Shown here: piece after piece, positions 25,660-34,482 of the stretch
How positions within the stretch are numbered: the stretch's first letter is position 1
Layout of the letters: each line of letters opens with the position of its first letter
NCBI RefSeq assembly: GCF_900129505.1
Contig: NZ_LT670818.1
Location: forward strand, 7,597,001-7,661,000
DNA from: Bradyrhizobium erythrophlei
GTDB lineage: Bacteria > Pseudomonadota > Alphaproteobacteria > Rhizobiales > Xanthobacteraceae
DNA: 64,000 bases
Direction: 5' to 3'
Position numbers and translations under genes: made by a program
Notes under the pieces: generated by a model
The model's input: the letters and a program-made list of their open reading frames with translations, nothing else
What the model was told of the DNA's origin: nothing
Database searches by the model: none

Positions 25660-26595
25660 CTAGACCACCTCGGCCGGCGCAAGCCGGCAGACGTCGCTGC
25701 CCGCCTCGATCTGCAGCGTCGCGTGCTGAATATGGAAGCGGTGGGAAAGCTGTTCACAGACGCCGTGGAGAAACGAATCGTCGTAGCCGCCGGGACGCAC
25801 CAGATGCGCCGTCAGCGCGGTTTCGTTGGTGCTCATGGCCCAGATGTGCAGATCATGCACTTCGGTGATGCCTTCGAGCCCGCCGAGATAATCCCGCACG
25901 CCCGAAAGCTCGATGCCCTTCGGCACGCCATCGAGCGCGAGATTGACGCTGTCCCGCGCCAGGCCCCATCCGCTGGCGAGCACGATGGCGGCGATGCCCA
26001 GGCTGATCGCCGGATCGACCCATTGCCATCCCGTCAACATGATCACGATGGCCGCGACGACGACACCGAGCGAGACCGCCGCATCCGCCGCCATATGCAG
26101 GAAGGCGCCGCGGATGTTGAGGTCGCCATGGCGGCCGCGCATGAACAACAGCGCGGTGGCGCCATTCACGACGATGCCGAGGGCGGCGACCACGACGACG
26201 GTCATGCCGGCGACCGCAGCGGGCTCCGCGATCCGGTTGATGGCCTCCACCGCGATGCCCCCGACCGCGACCAGCAGCAGGCCCGCATTGACGAGGGCTG
26301 CCAAAATCGACGCCCGCCGGTAGCCATAGGTGTGCTGCTCCGTCGGCTGCTTGCGCGCCAGCCAGCCCGCGGCCCACGCCAGCAACAGCGAAATCACATC
26401 GGAAAAATTGTGAACCGCGTCCGAGATTAGCGCCAGCGAGTTGGCGGCGTAGCCGAAGACAAGTTCCGCCACCACGAACGCCGTATTGAGCGCGACGCCC
26501 ACGGCGAATGCGAACTCGAAACGGTCCGGGGCGTGACTGTGGCCGGCATGACCGTGCGCGTGGGAATGGTCGTGATGATGGTGCTGATGGGCCAT
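25660..26595 (-). CDS. CDF-family divalent metal exporter (CzcD/ZitB-like)
   Basis: 311 residues. An N-terminal His-rich tail (HQHHHHDHSHAHGHAGHSHA) precedes six helices. The zinc-site HxxxD pairs are present in helix 2 (SDAVHNFSD) and helix 5 (HMAADAAVSLG). A C-terminal cytoplasmic domain carries the GITEVHDLHIWAMS motif. Zn2+ is the likely main substrate, with Cd2+ or Co2+ possible. The ATG at 26595 gives MAHQHHHH; a TTG five codons upstream also opens the frame. It stands alone, next to the chromate genes and parC. Confidence 0.88.
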   Translation of the reverse strand: MAHQHHHHDHSHAHGHAGHSHAPDRFEFAFAVGVALNTAFVVAELVFGYAANSLALISDAVHNFSDVISLLLAWAAGWLARKQPTEQHTYGYRRASILAALVNAGLLLVAVGGIAVEAINRIAEPAAVAGMTVVVVAALGIVVNGATALLFMRGRHGDLNIRGAFLHMAADAAVSLGVVVAAIVIMLTGWQWVDPAISLGIAAIVLASGWGLARDSVNLALDGVPKGIELSGVRDYLGGLEGITEVHDLHIWAMSTNETALTAHLVRPGGYDDSFLHGVCEQLSHRFHIQHATLQIEAGSDVCRLAPAEVV

Positions 26596-26681
26596 CGGTG
26601 CGTGCGACAATCGTTGCGGCGTCGTTTCAACCGCCTGCGATTATAACGCACACCAAAAGCCGAATACTATTACGCCCCTGG

Positions 26682-28937
26682 CTACTCCACGCCCCTGCGG
26701 AACTTGTTCGACTTCGGCAGGCCGCCCGCGAGGCGGCCGGCGTCGGCGCGGTTGCCGCGCCAGTCGGACAGTTCCTTCCAGCTCATGCTCTGCTCGCGTC
26801 CCGACGAATCCTTCCAGGTCAGTCCCGCCTTGGAATCGAAGGTGGCGACATCCGAGAGCGCAGCACTGGTGTATTTCTGCAGCCGCACGCCGCGGCCCCG
26901 CGCCATCTCCGGCACCTGGTCGAGCGGGAAGATCACCATCTTGTGGTTGGTGCCGATCACCGCAACGGTATCGCCCGTGACGGTCGCGATCGCGCGGGCC
27001 TCGTTGGGCATCTCGACGTTGAGCACCTGCTTGCCCTTGCGGGTATTGCCGACGCAATCGTCCTCGTTGACGACAAAACCCTGGCCTTCATGGCTTGCGA
27101 CCAGGAATTTGCGGCCGCCGGTGTTCACGAACAGCGACACGATCGCCGCATCCTGATCCATGTCGATGAACATCCGGATCGGCTCGCCATGGCCGCGGCC
27201 GCCCGGCAGCTTTGCCACGTCGAGCGAATAGAATTTTCCGTTGGTGGCGAACAGCAGTAGCTTTGAGGTGCTCTCGGCGAAGAACGCCTGGTCGAGCTTG
27301 TCGTCGGTCTTGAAGGTCAGCCCCGAGAGATCGGCGACATGCCCCTTCAGCGTCCGCACCCAGCCCTTGTCGGAGACGACCACGGTGACCGGCTCGCGCT
27401 CGACAAAGGCTTCCTCGATCGCGGCAAGATCATGCTCCGGCGCGTCGGCGAATTGGGTGCGGCGCTTGCCGAGCGGCGTCTTCGGCCCGAACATGTCGCG
27501 AACCTTGCGCACCTGATCGCCGACCTTGGCCCATTGCTCGGTCTCTGAGCCGAGCAAGGTCTTGATGCCCTTCAACTCGCCCCGAAGGTTCTTTTCTTCG
27601 GTGCGGATCTCGAATTCCTCGAGCTTGCGCAAGCTGCGCAGCCGCATGTTGAGGATGGCGTCGGTCTGGACTTCCGTCAGCTTGAACGCTTTCATCAGCT
27701 CCGGCTTCGGTTCGTCCTCGGTCCGGATAATTTTTATGACTTTGTCGATGTTCAGATAGGCGATCAAATAGCCGCCGAGCACCTCAAGCCGGTTCTCGAT
27801 CTGGGTCTTGCGGTAGTTGGAGCGGCGCACCAGCACGTCGCGCAGATGGTCGAGCCATTCGCGCAGGCACTCGGCGAGCCCCAGCACCTTCGGCACGCGG
27901 CCCTTCACCAGCACGTTGAGGTTCAGCGGAATCCGGCTTTCCAGCTCGGTCAGCCGGAACAGCGATTCCATCATCAGTTCCGGATCGACCGCGCGCGACT
28001 TTGGCTCGATCACGAGGCGGATGTCCTCGGCGGATTCGTCGCGCACCTCGCCGACCAGCGGCAGCTTCTTGCTGTCGTTCAGTTCGGCGATCTTCTCGAC
28101 CAGCCGGTTTTTCTGCACCAGCCAGGGAATCTCGGTGACGACGACCACCCAGGTGCCGCGCGCGCCCTCCTCCTGGACCCATTTGGCGCGGGTGCGGAAC
28201 GAGCCGCGCCCGGTCATGTAGGCTTCGGCGATGCTTTCCTTGGAATCGACGATGATGCCGCCGGTGGGGAAATCCGGACCCTTGACCCATTTCAGCAGCG
28301 CCTTCGACTTCGCCTCGGGCTTGTCGATCAAATGAAGAGCTGCGTCGCACAGTTCGGCCGCGTTATGTGGAGGAATCGAGGTCGCCATGCCGACCGCGAT
28401 GCCCTGCGCGCCGTTGGCGAGCAGGTTCGGAAAGCCGCCGGGCAGCACGACCGGCTCTTTCGACTGGCCGTCGTAATTGGGGCGGAATTCGACGCCGTCC
28501 TCGTCGATGCCGTCGAGCAGCAGCCGCGCGACATCGGTCATGCGCGCTTCGGTATACCGGTAGGCGGCCGGGTTATCGCCGTCGATATTGCCGAAATTGC
28601 CCTGGCCGTCGACCAGCGGATAGCGCGCGGAGAAATCCTGCGCCAGCCGTACCATGGCGTCGTAGATCGCCTGGTCGCCATGCGGATGGAACGAGCCCAT
28701 CACGTCGCCCACGATCTTTGCCGATTTCTTGAACGGCGTGCCCGGATCGAGCCGCAGCAGCCGCATGCCGTAGAGGATGCGGCGATGCACCGGCTTTAAC
28801 CCGTCGCGGGCGTCCGGCAAGGCGCGATGCATGATGGTCGAGAGGGCATAGGCGAGATAGCGCTCTTCCAGCGCATCCCGCAGCATGACCTCGTGAATTT
28901 CGGCCGGCTCTTCCGGCGGTAATTGTCGTTTTCCCAT
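26682..28937 (-). CDS. parC: DNA topoisomerase IV subunit A
   Basis: A 751-residue type IIA topoisomerase A subunit that decatenates chromosomes with Par[19 protein letters not shown] is the N-terminal winged-helix signature, YRYTEARM carries the catalytic tyrosine, and [22 protein letters not shown] follows. A coiled tower and a C-terminal beta-pinwheel region with [20 protein letters not shown] blades complete it. It lacks the GyrA-box QRRGGKG, which supports ParC rather than GyrA. Length is normal for Rhizobiales. It is downstream of recO. Confidence 0.95.
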   Translation of the reverse strand: MGKRQLPPEEPAEIHEVMLRDALEERYLAYALSTIMHRALPDARDGLKPVHRRILYGMRLLRLDPGTPFKKSAKIVGDVMGSFHPHGDQAIYDAMVRLAQDFSARYPLVDGQGNFGNIDGDNPAAYRYTEARMTDVARLLLDGIDEDGVEFRPNYDGQSKEPVVLPGGFPNLLANGAQGIAVGMATSIPPHNAAELCDAALHLIDKPEAKSKALLKWVKGPDFPTGGIIVDSKESIAEAYMTGRGSFRTRAKWVQEEGARGTWVVVVTEIPWLVQKNRLVEKIAELNDSKKLPLVGEVRDESAEDIRLVIEPKSRAVDPELMMESLFRLTELESRIPLNLNVLVKGRVPKVLGLAECLREWLDHLRDVLVRRSNYRKTQIENRLEVLGGYLIAYLNIDKVIKIIRTEDEPKPELMKAFKLTEVQTDAILNMRLRSLRKLEEFEIRTEEKNLRGELKGIKTLLGSETEQWAKVGDQVRKVRDMFGPKTPLGKRRTQFADAPEHDLAAIEEAFVEREPVTVVVSDKGWVRTLKGHVADLSGLTFKTDDKLDQAFFAESTSKLLLFATNGKFYSLDVAKLPGGRGHGEPIRMFIDMDQDAAIVSLFVNTGGRKFLVASHEGQGFVVNEDDCVGNTRKGKQVLNVEMPNEARAIATVTGDTVAVIGTNHKMVIFPLDQVPEMARGRGVRLQKYTSAALSDVATFDSKAGLTWKDSSGREQSMSWKELSDWRGNRADAGRLAGGLPKSNKFRRGVE

Positions 28938-29022
28938 GGGGAGGCGTTAAACCCTGGCGGTGAATCGGGCAAGACCGCGATTAAGACCGCGAATCAGCAG
29001 CAATTTAGGCGGTGCGGGGGCG

Positions 29023-29772
29023 TTACGGAACCGCCGCTTTCGCCCGAAATTTGGTCACGGCGTTGATAAACCCGTCGCGGGCGTCGGAATGGCCCTGCCC
29101 GCGCGGTTCCAGCACATGGCGAAGCAGGAATAATCCGGTGAGTTGAAAGCCGTCCTGCAGATCCTGGTCCGACCAGCCGTTGGTGCCGCCCTCGCCCTGG
29201 CGCAGGAAGGCCGGCAGCCGCAGCAGCCGGTCGCGCCAGGGATCGCCGGCCACGCGCGACACCGCGCCGCCGGATTTCGGCGAAACATAAATCAGCTCGC
29301 TGGTCGCCCCGGTCGCGGCACAGGTTTCCAGATCGAGCCCGAAGCCGAGTTCGGCCAGCATTGCGAGCTCGAACCGGATCAGATGCGCGGCGGCCTCGCC
29401 GATGTCGTCGAAATCATCCAGCGTGCGCTCCAGCATCTCGTAGATTTCCTCGTGCGGATCACGCTCCGGCAGCAACCGGGCCAGCGAGGCGAGATGGGTC
29501 ACGCCGTAGACCGCATGCGACGAGGCCAGCACGGTGGCCGCGCGGAGCCTGGTGCCTTCGATCTGGTAGGTGCCGAGATGCTCGTCGAGCCGCGCCCGCC
29601 ATACCGCGGTGACGCTGTTGCCGGGCTGCAGCAGAGGCCGCATCCGCGAACCCGCCCCGCCCCGCACCAGGCCGAGGTGCCGGCCGTGGCCGCGCGTCAA
29701 GAGCTCGACGATGGCCGATGATTCGCCATGCCGCCGCACCCCCAGCACGATGCCTTCGTCGGTCCATTCCAT
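29023..29772 (-). CDS. recO: DNA repair protein RecO
   Basis: A 249-residue recombination mediator (RecFOR pathway). The N-terminal OB fold begins [43 protein letters not shown] follows, and then the helical C-terminal domain. The family often has a zinc site in the C-terminal half; only one Cys (CAATG) is seen here, so this is the non-zinc form usual in alphaproteobacteria. It follows era and a small membrane protein in the same direction. Confidence 0.93.
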   Translation of the reverse strand: MEWTDEGIVLGVRRHGESSAIVELLTRGHGRHLGLVRGGAGSRMRPLLQPGNSVTAVWRARLDEHLGTYQIEGTRLRAATVLASSHAVYGVTHLASLARLLPERDPHEEIYEMLERTLDDFDDIGEAAAHLIRFELAMLAELGFGLDLETCAATGATSELIYVSPKSGGAVSRVAGDPWRDRLLRLPAFLRQGEGGTNGWSDQDLQDGFQLTGLFLLRHVLEPRGQGHSDARDGFINAVTKFRAKAAVP

Positions 29773-29818
29773 GGGGAGAGTTTACAGGATTCCAGCGAGG
29801 CGCGCAGCTATCTCCGCC

Positions 29819-29905
29819 GTCATTCCGGGGCGCATCGAAGGTGCGAACCTCGGATGTGCACCTGCTTCATCGGGGTTCGATGCTTTCGCATCGCCCCGGA
29901 ATGAC
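29819..29905. repeat. Palindromic repeat, gtcattccggggcg type
   Basis: Exact 14-bp arms gtcattccggggcg (29819-29832) and cgccccggaatgac (29892-29905) around a structured 59-base centre. It lies between recO and a small membrane protein gene. This is a different sequence family from the cgtcattgcgag repeat, though of the same architecture. Confidence 0.7.
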
Positions 29906-29917
29906 GATGCAAAGCGC

Positions 29918-30298
29918 TTACGCGTTGAACCAGCCCACGGCGTCGCCGGTGAAGGAAAAATACAGCCCTGCCGCGGTCAGCGCGCAGGAGACGACCTCGA
30001 TGGCGCTGTCGAGCTGAACGCCGCTGTCGCCGATCACCTGCACCAGCGAGATCACGGACAAAACGAGCGCCGCCGCCAGCACCCAGCGCGGCCAGTTCTT
30101 CCTCTGCTGGGCGGCGAGCCAGACCAGAAACACCAGGAGCAGGATCATGCCGCCCGCCATCACGGTCGCGACCATGATCATGGATTCCGTCATCTCGCCG
30201 CTTGGCGTGCGGTCCTGGAACGCGACCGACAGCGCGTCCAGCGTCAGCGACAGATACAGCAGCACTTCAAACCACAGCACGTTCTTGGGTACGTTCAT
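29918..30298 (-). CDS. Four-helix membrane protein, unknown
   Basis: 126 residues with about four hydrophobic helices (8-26, 42-64, 71-92, 100-122), short loops and no recognised domain. It sits between era (40 bp upstream) and recO on the same strand, with a palindromic repeat just after its stop. No ribosome site is evident at the ATG at 30298. Conservation of this kind of gene beside era in Bradyrhizobium would support a real function, but I cannot name one. Confidence 0.65.
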   Translation of the reverse strand: MNVPKNVLWFEVLLYLSLTLDALSVAFQDRTPSGEMTESMIMVATVMAGGMILLLVFLVWLAAQQRKNWPRWVLAAALVLSVISLVQVIGDSGVQLDSAIEVVSCALTAAGLYFSFTGDAVGWFNA

Positions 30299-30337
30299 CG
30301 CGGGCCGGTCATTTCTTATTATTTGTTTATTTCTCGA

Positions 30338-31264
30338 TCATTCCCTGGGGAACTCAAGTCCCATCTCACGGTAGCGGTCGGGATCGTCGCCCCAGTTTTC
30401 GCGTACCTTGACGAACAGGAACAGGTGCACTGGCACGCCCACGATCTCGGCGAGCTCCTTGCGCGACTCCGCGCCGATCGCCTTGATGGTGGCGCCGCCC
30501 TTGCCGAGCACGATCTTGCGCTGGCTCTCGCGTTCGACAAAGATCGTCTGCTCGATGCGAACAGATTTGTCCTTGCGCTCGGTCCAGCTGTCGGTCTCGA
30601 CGGTGGATTGATACGGCAATTCCTGGTGCAGCTTGCGGTAGATCTTTTCCCGCGTGATCTCGGCCGCCAGATGCCGCATCGGCGCGTCCGACATCTGGTC
30701 CTCGGGATAATGGAACGGTCCCGGCGGCACCATTTCGGAAAGCTTCCGGCGCAAATCGTCGACGCCGTCACCCGACAGCGCCGAGACCATGAAGGTACTG
30801 GCAAAGCCGAGCCGCTCATTGGCGGTCTTGGCGAGCGCCAGCAGCTTTTCGCGCGGCACCAGATCGATCTTGTTCAGCACCAGGATCTTCTCGTGCTTGA
30901 CGGTGGCGACCTTGGCGAGGATCGCGTCGGCTTCCTCGTCGATGCCGGCCTTGGCGTCGAGCAGCACGCAGACGAGATCGGCGTCGTGCGCCCCGCTCCA
31001 GGCGGTCGACACCATGGCGCGGTCGAGCCTTCGCTTCGGCGAGAAGATCCCGGGGGTGTCGACCAGGATGATCTGCGCGTTGTTTTCGATCACAATGCCT
31101 CGGATCAGCGCGCGCGTGGTCTGCACCTTGCGCGAGACGATCGTGACCTTGGAGCCGACCAGCGCGTTGACCAGCGTGGACTTGCCGACATTGGGGGCGC
31201 CGATCAGCGCGACAAAGCCGCACGCGGTGGCGGGTGCTGCGCGTTCTTCGGGGTTATCCGTCAT
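30338..31264 (-). CDS. era: GTPase Era
   Basis: A 308-residue essential GTPase for 30S ribosome maturation. G1 GAPNVGKST, G3 DTPG and G4 NKID are visible in the N-terminal domain. The C-terminal KH domain follows, with the GKGGATIKAIGAESRKELAE RNA-binding loop. The start overlaps the end of rnc by 11 bp, the usual rnc-era coupling in Proteobacteria. Confidence 0.96.
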   Translation of the reverse strand: MTDNPEERAAPATACGFVALIGAPNVGKSTLVNALVGSKVTIVSRKVQTTRALIRGIVIENNAQIILVDTPGIFSPKRRLDRAMVSTAWSGAHDADLVCVLLDAKAGIDEEADAILAKVATVKHEKILVLNKIDLVPREKLLALAKTANERLGFASTFMVSALSGDGVDDLRRKLSEMVPPGPFHYPEDQMSDAPMRHLAAEITREKIYRKLHQELPYQSTVETDSWTERKDKSVRIEQTIFVERESQRKIVLGKGGATIKAIGAESRKELAEIVGVPVHLFLFVKVRENWGDDPDRYREMGLEFPRE

Positions 31265-32069
31265 TGCTGCCGCCGGCGACGCCTTCGCGCGCGATCATCG
31301 CGGACGCCGCGACCTTTTCTGCGGCCCGCTTGCTGCCGCCGACGCCTTCGGCCGGCTCCAGGCCGGGCAGATCCACCGCGACACGAAACTGCGGATCGTG
31401 ATGCGGCCCGGTACGCTCGATCTCGCGGTAAACCGGCGTCGGCAGTCCCTTGCCTTGCGCCCATTCCTGCAGCACGGTCTTCGGATCGCGCAGGGGCCGC
31501 CGCGGCTTGCGCATCCGCTCGGTCCAGTTGCGCTCGACGAACTGCGCCGCGGCGGAATAGCCGCCGTCCAGGAACACTGCGCCGATCACCGCCTCGCAGA
31601 TGTCGCCGAGCACGGATTTGCGCAGGCGCGCGCTGGCGCTGGCCCCGACCTGGCCGAGCTTGATGTCATCGAACAGCCCGAGCGATTTCGCGACGTCCGC
31701 GCAACTCTCCTTGCGTACGAGATCGGCCAGCCGTTTCGACAGTTCGCCTTCGTCGGCGTTAGGAAAGGCGCGGTACAGCATGTCGGACACAACCAGTCCG
31801 AGCACGTGGTCGCCGAGGAATTCGAGCCGCTGATAGCTGTCGCCGCGCTTGCGCGCCGGCTTCAGCGCGGAAACATGGGTGAAGGCGGTCGTCAGCAAGG
31901 CGGGATCGGTAAATTTGTGCCCGATCCGCCCCTCGAGCGCCGCGGTGGCCGCCCTGGCGCTGACCTTCTTGCGCGTCTTTTTCACCGCCACGGGTTCGTG
32001 GCTGACGTCAGGCTGAGAGCTTGATTCGCCTGACGCTCCGGTCTGGATGTCCGGTGTTTCGTCGTTCAT
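31254..32069 (-). CDS. rnc: Ribonuclease III
   Basis: A 271-residue double-strand-specific endoribonuclease that matures rRNA and turns over structured RNA. The signature QRLEFLGDHVLGLVVSDML contains the catalytic acidic residues, with the second set in LGDICEAVIGAVFLDGG. A dsRNA-binding domain follows from about residue 195. An extra N-terminal segment of about 40 residues rich in Lys/Ser (KKTRKKVSARAATAALE) precedes the fold. It overlaps lepB upstream by four bases and era downstream by 11. Confidence 0.95.
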   Translation of the reverse strand: MNDETPDIQTGASGESSSQPDVSHEPVAVKKTRKKVSARAATAALEGRIGHKFTDPALLTTAFTHVSALKPARKRGDSYQRLEFLGDHVLGLVVSDMLYRAFPNADEGELSKRLADLVRKESCADVAKSLGLFDDIKLGQVGASASARLRKSVLGDICEAVIGAVFLDGGYSAAAQFVERNWTERMRKPRRPLRDPKTVLQEWAQGKGLPTPVYREIERTGPHHDPQFRVAVDLPGLEPAEGVGGSKRAAEKVAASAMIAREGVAGGSNDG

Positions 32070-32824
32070 CGCACGATTTTAAATATGCGATTCCAGCGCA
32101 CCGCGGTGGGCCAGCGCCAGAACATCCAGGCGTGCTCGCCTTCGGCAATGGAAAAGAAAATCATTTGCGCACGGCCGACGATGTTCTCGAACGGCACGTA
32201 GCCGACCGCCGACAGCACCCGGCTGTCGGTCGAGTTGTCGCGGTTGTCGCCCATCATGAAGAAGTGGCCGGGCGGCACGTTGTAGACATTGGTGTTGTCG
32301 TAAAATCCGTTGTCGACGCAATCCAGCGATTCATAGCTGACGCCGTTCGGCAGCGTTTCCTTCCAGCGCTTCACCCGCGCGGTGGCGTCGGACCCGCAAG
32401 GATCCTCGCCGATGAAATCGCTCAGCCGCTCGCGTTTGACCGGCACGTCGTTGATGTAGAGCAGCCCCTCCTTCATCTGGATGCGGTCGCCGGGCAACCC
32501 GATCACGCGCTTGATGTAGTCGGTGGTGTCGTCCTTGGGCAGGCGGAACACGACGATATCGCCGCGCGACGGCTCGGAGCCGAAGATCCGGCCCGAAAAC
32601 AACGGCGGCGACAGCGGGATCGAATAATGGCTGTAACCGTAGGAATATTTCGAGACGAACAGATAGTCGCCGACCAACAGCGTCGCCTTCATCGAGCCGG
32701 ACGGGATGTTGAAGGGCTGGAACAGGAAGGTGCGGATCACCAGCGCGATCAGCAAAGCGTGGATGATGACGCGGACGGTTTCACCCAAGCCGCTTTCAGT
32801 CTTTGTTCCGGATGTCACGCTCAT
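32066..32824 (-). CDS. lepB: Signal peptidase I
   Basis: A 252-residue inner-membrane serine protease that cleaves Sec and Tat signal peptides. The catalytic Ser is in PSGSMKATLLVGD (about residue 45) and the general-base Lys in YIKRVIGLPGDRI. Box D/E MGDNRDNSTDSRV is also present. One N-terminal helix anchors it. The ATG at 32824 has GGGA upstream and gives the conserved N-terminus; a longer start would add 12 unconserved residues. It heads lepB-rnc-era. Confidence 0.95.
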   Translation of the reverse strand: MSVTSGTKTESGLGETVRVIIHALLIALVIRTFLFQPFNIPSGSMKATLLVGDYLFVSKYSYGYSHYSIPLSPPLFSGRIFGSEPSRGDIVVFRLPKDDTTDYIKRVIGLPGDRIQMKEGLLYINDVPVKRERLSDFIGEDPCGSDATARVKRWKETLPNGVSYESLDCVDNGFYDNTNVYNVPPGHFFMMGDNRDNSTDSRVLSAVGYVPFENIVGRAQMIFFSIAEGEHAWMFWRWPTAVRWNRIFKIVR

Positions 32825-33104
32825 CGCTTTCCCAATTCCCCGCAGCGTTTGTTCCCGCACGGTGGCAGAGCATTTTCCTCACGCGGAAAGCTCATCGCTT
32901 CGCGCCAAGAAAGTGCTCCTGATTCTGATTTGAAAGCCAATCCCGGCGCAAACCTGAATTCGCTCTGGCCTCGATCCAACCTGCGGCGTTTTAGACCGTT
33001 GTTCGCAGCCGCGCAATCAACGGCCGCATCAAAACTTTCTAATCCATTGAAAAATATTGGATTTTTAGTTTTTAGCAGTCCGTCGGCCGAACCGCCCCGA
33101 CGCG

Positions 33105-33524
33105 TCACGGTTTGCCCGCAGCGACCGCCGAAATTATGACGAAGGCCTGTGCCAAGGGCCAGTCATCAGTGATCGAGAGGTCGATCCGCGCCTCATGGCC
33201 TTCCGGCGTCAGCGCCTCGAGCCGGGCCAGCGCCCCGCCCGTCAGCTGCATGGTCGGCCGGCCCCCCGGCAGGTTGACCACCCCCATATCCCGCCACCAC
33301 ACGCCCCGCCGGATACCTGTGCCGAGCGCCTTGGAGCAGGCCTCCTTGGCGGCGAAGCGCTTGGCATAGGTCGCCACCACCATGTTCTCGTTCTTGGCCC
33401 GGCGCCCGGCTTTGGCGCGCTCGGCCTCGGTGAAAATGCGGTCGAGGAACCGGTCGCCATGGCGTTCGATCACCTTGGCGACGCGGCGGATGTCGATCAG
33501 GTCGGAGCCGATGCCGATGATCAT
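33105..33524 (-). CDS. acpS: Holo-[acyl-carrier-protein] synthase
   Basis: A 139-residue phosphopantetheinyl transferase that arms acyl carrier protein using CoA. The Mg2+-binding [11 protein letters not shown] and [17 protein letters not shown] motifs are plain, and the length is normal. It overlaps the end of pdxJ by four bases (ATGA), the common pdxJ-acpS pairing. About 280 bp separate it from lepB, longer than usual for this operon and with no gene seen in it. Confidence 0.95.
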   Translation of the reverse strand: MIIGIGSDLIDIRRVAKVIERHGDRFLDRIFTEAERAKAGRRAKNENMVVATYAKRFAAKEACSKALGTGIRRGVWWRDMGVVNLPGGRPTMQLTGGALARLEALTPEGHEARIDLSITDDWPLAQAFVIISAVAAGKP

Positions 33525-34309
33525 GCTTTGCCTGTAAGGGAGTGATTCGCCCCGGCGGCCTTGCCGCGGCCGCGATCCATCGCAGCCCGCATCGCGCGGA
33601 CCGTCTCGGCAAGGCCAACGAACAGCGCCTCCCCGATCATGTAATAGCCGATGTTGAGCTCGGCGATCACGGGAAGGCCCGCGATCTTCTCGGCGGTCGC
33701 ATAATCGAGCCCGTGACCGGCGTGGACTTCAAGGCCTACCGAGCGCGCCAAGGCGGCGCCAGCGACGATGCGGTGCCATTCCGCGTCCGCCTTCGCCGCA
33801 TGGCCGTCGACAACGGCGTCGCACCAGGCGCCGGTATGGATTTCGATCACCGGCGCGCGCAGCTTTGCCGCCATCTCGATCTGGCGCGGATCGGCGGCGA
33901 TGAACAGCGACACCCGGATGCCGGCCTCGTTCAGCCGCGCGATGAAGGGGGCCAGCGCATTGTGCTGCCCGACCACGTCGAGGCCGCCCTCGGTGGTGAG
34001 CTCCTCGCGGCGCTCCGGCACAAGACACACCGCGTGAGGTTTTGTGGCGAGCGAAATCCGCAGCATGTCTTCGGTCGCTGCCATCTCGAAATTCAGCGGT
34101 TTCGAGATCTCGGCCTTCAGCCGCGCCATGTCGTCGTCGCGGATGTGACGGCGATCCTCGCGCAAATGCGCGGTGATGCCGTCGGCGCCGGCCTCGATCG
34201 CCAGCAGCGCCGCGCGCACCGGATCGGGATTGCGCCCGCGCCGCGCGTTGCGCAGGGTGGCGACGTGATCGACATTGACTCCGAGGCGGAGCGGAGGAGG
34301 TGTAGCCAT
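33521..34309 (-). CDS. pdxJ: Pyridoxine 5'-phosphate synthase
   Basis: 262 residues. It makes pyridoxine phosphate from 1-deoxyxylulose 5-phosphate and aminoacetone phosphate in the DXP-dependent vitamin B6 pathway. The TIM-barrel signatures [15 protein letters not shown] at the N-terminus, [19 protein letters not shown] and HAGHGLDY are present. The ATG at 34309 gives the family-typical start; ATG 34315 and longer forms reach into a palindromic repeat. Coupled to acpS. Confidence 0.94.
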   Translation of the reverse strand: MATPPPLRLGVNVDHVATLRNARRGRNPDPVRAALLAIEAGADGITAHLREDRRHIRDDDMARLKAEISKPLNFEMAATEDMLRISLATKPHAVCLVPERREELTTEGGLDVVGQHNALAPFIARLNEAGIRVSLFIAADPRQIEMAAKLRAPVIEIHTGAWCDAVVDGHAAKADAEWHRIVAGAALARSVGLEVHAGHGLDYATAEKIAGLPVIAELNIGYYMIGEALFVGLAETVRAMRAAMDRGRGKAAGANHSLTGKA

Positions 34310-34334
34310 GACCATCTTTCGGCAAGCCTTGCAG

Positions 34335-34480
34335 CAGAAAAGGTCCTCATCCCCGGATGAGCGCATTTGCGCTCACTCGGGAGGAGCGGCCGCTTGGCCG
34401 CGCCTCGAACGATGAGAGCAGTGTGGCCTCATGGTGCGAGACGCGCGCAAGAGTGCGCTCCTCACCAGGAGGAAGAGTCA
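34335..34480. repeat. Palindromic repeat between rsh and pdxJ
   Basis: The segment contains cgcctcgaacgatgag and, about 10 bases on, ctcatggtgcgagacg, an imperfect inverted pair. Flanking gagcgcatttgcgctc-like stems are also present. The same cgtctcgaa-gatga family recurs, more perfectly, at 39929-39974. It is non-coding and fills the gap between the two genes. Confidence 0.6.
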
Positions 34481-34482
34481 TT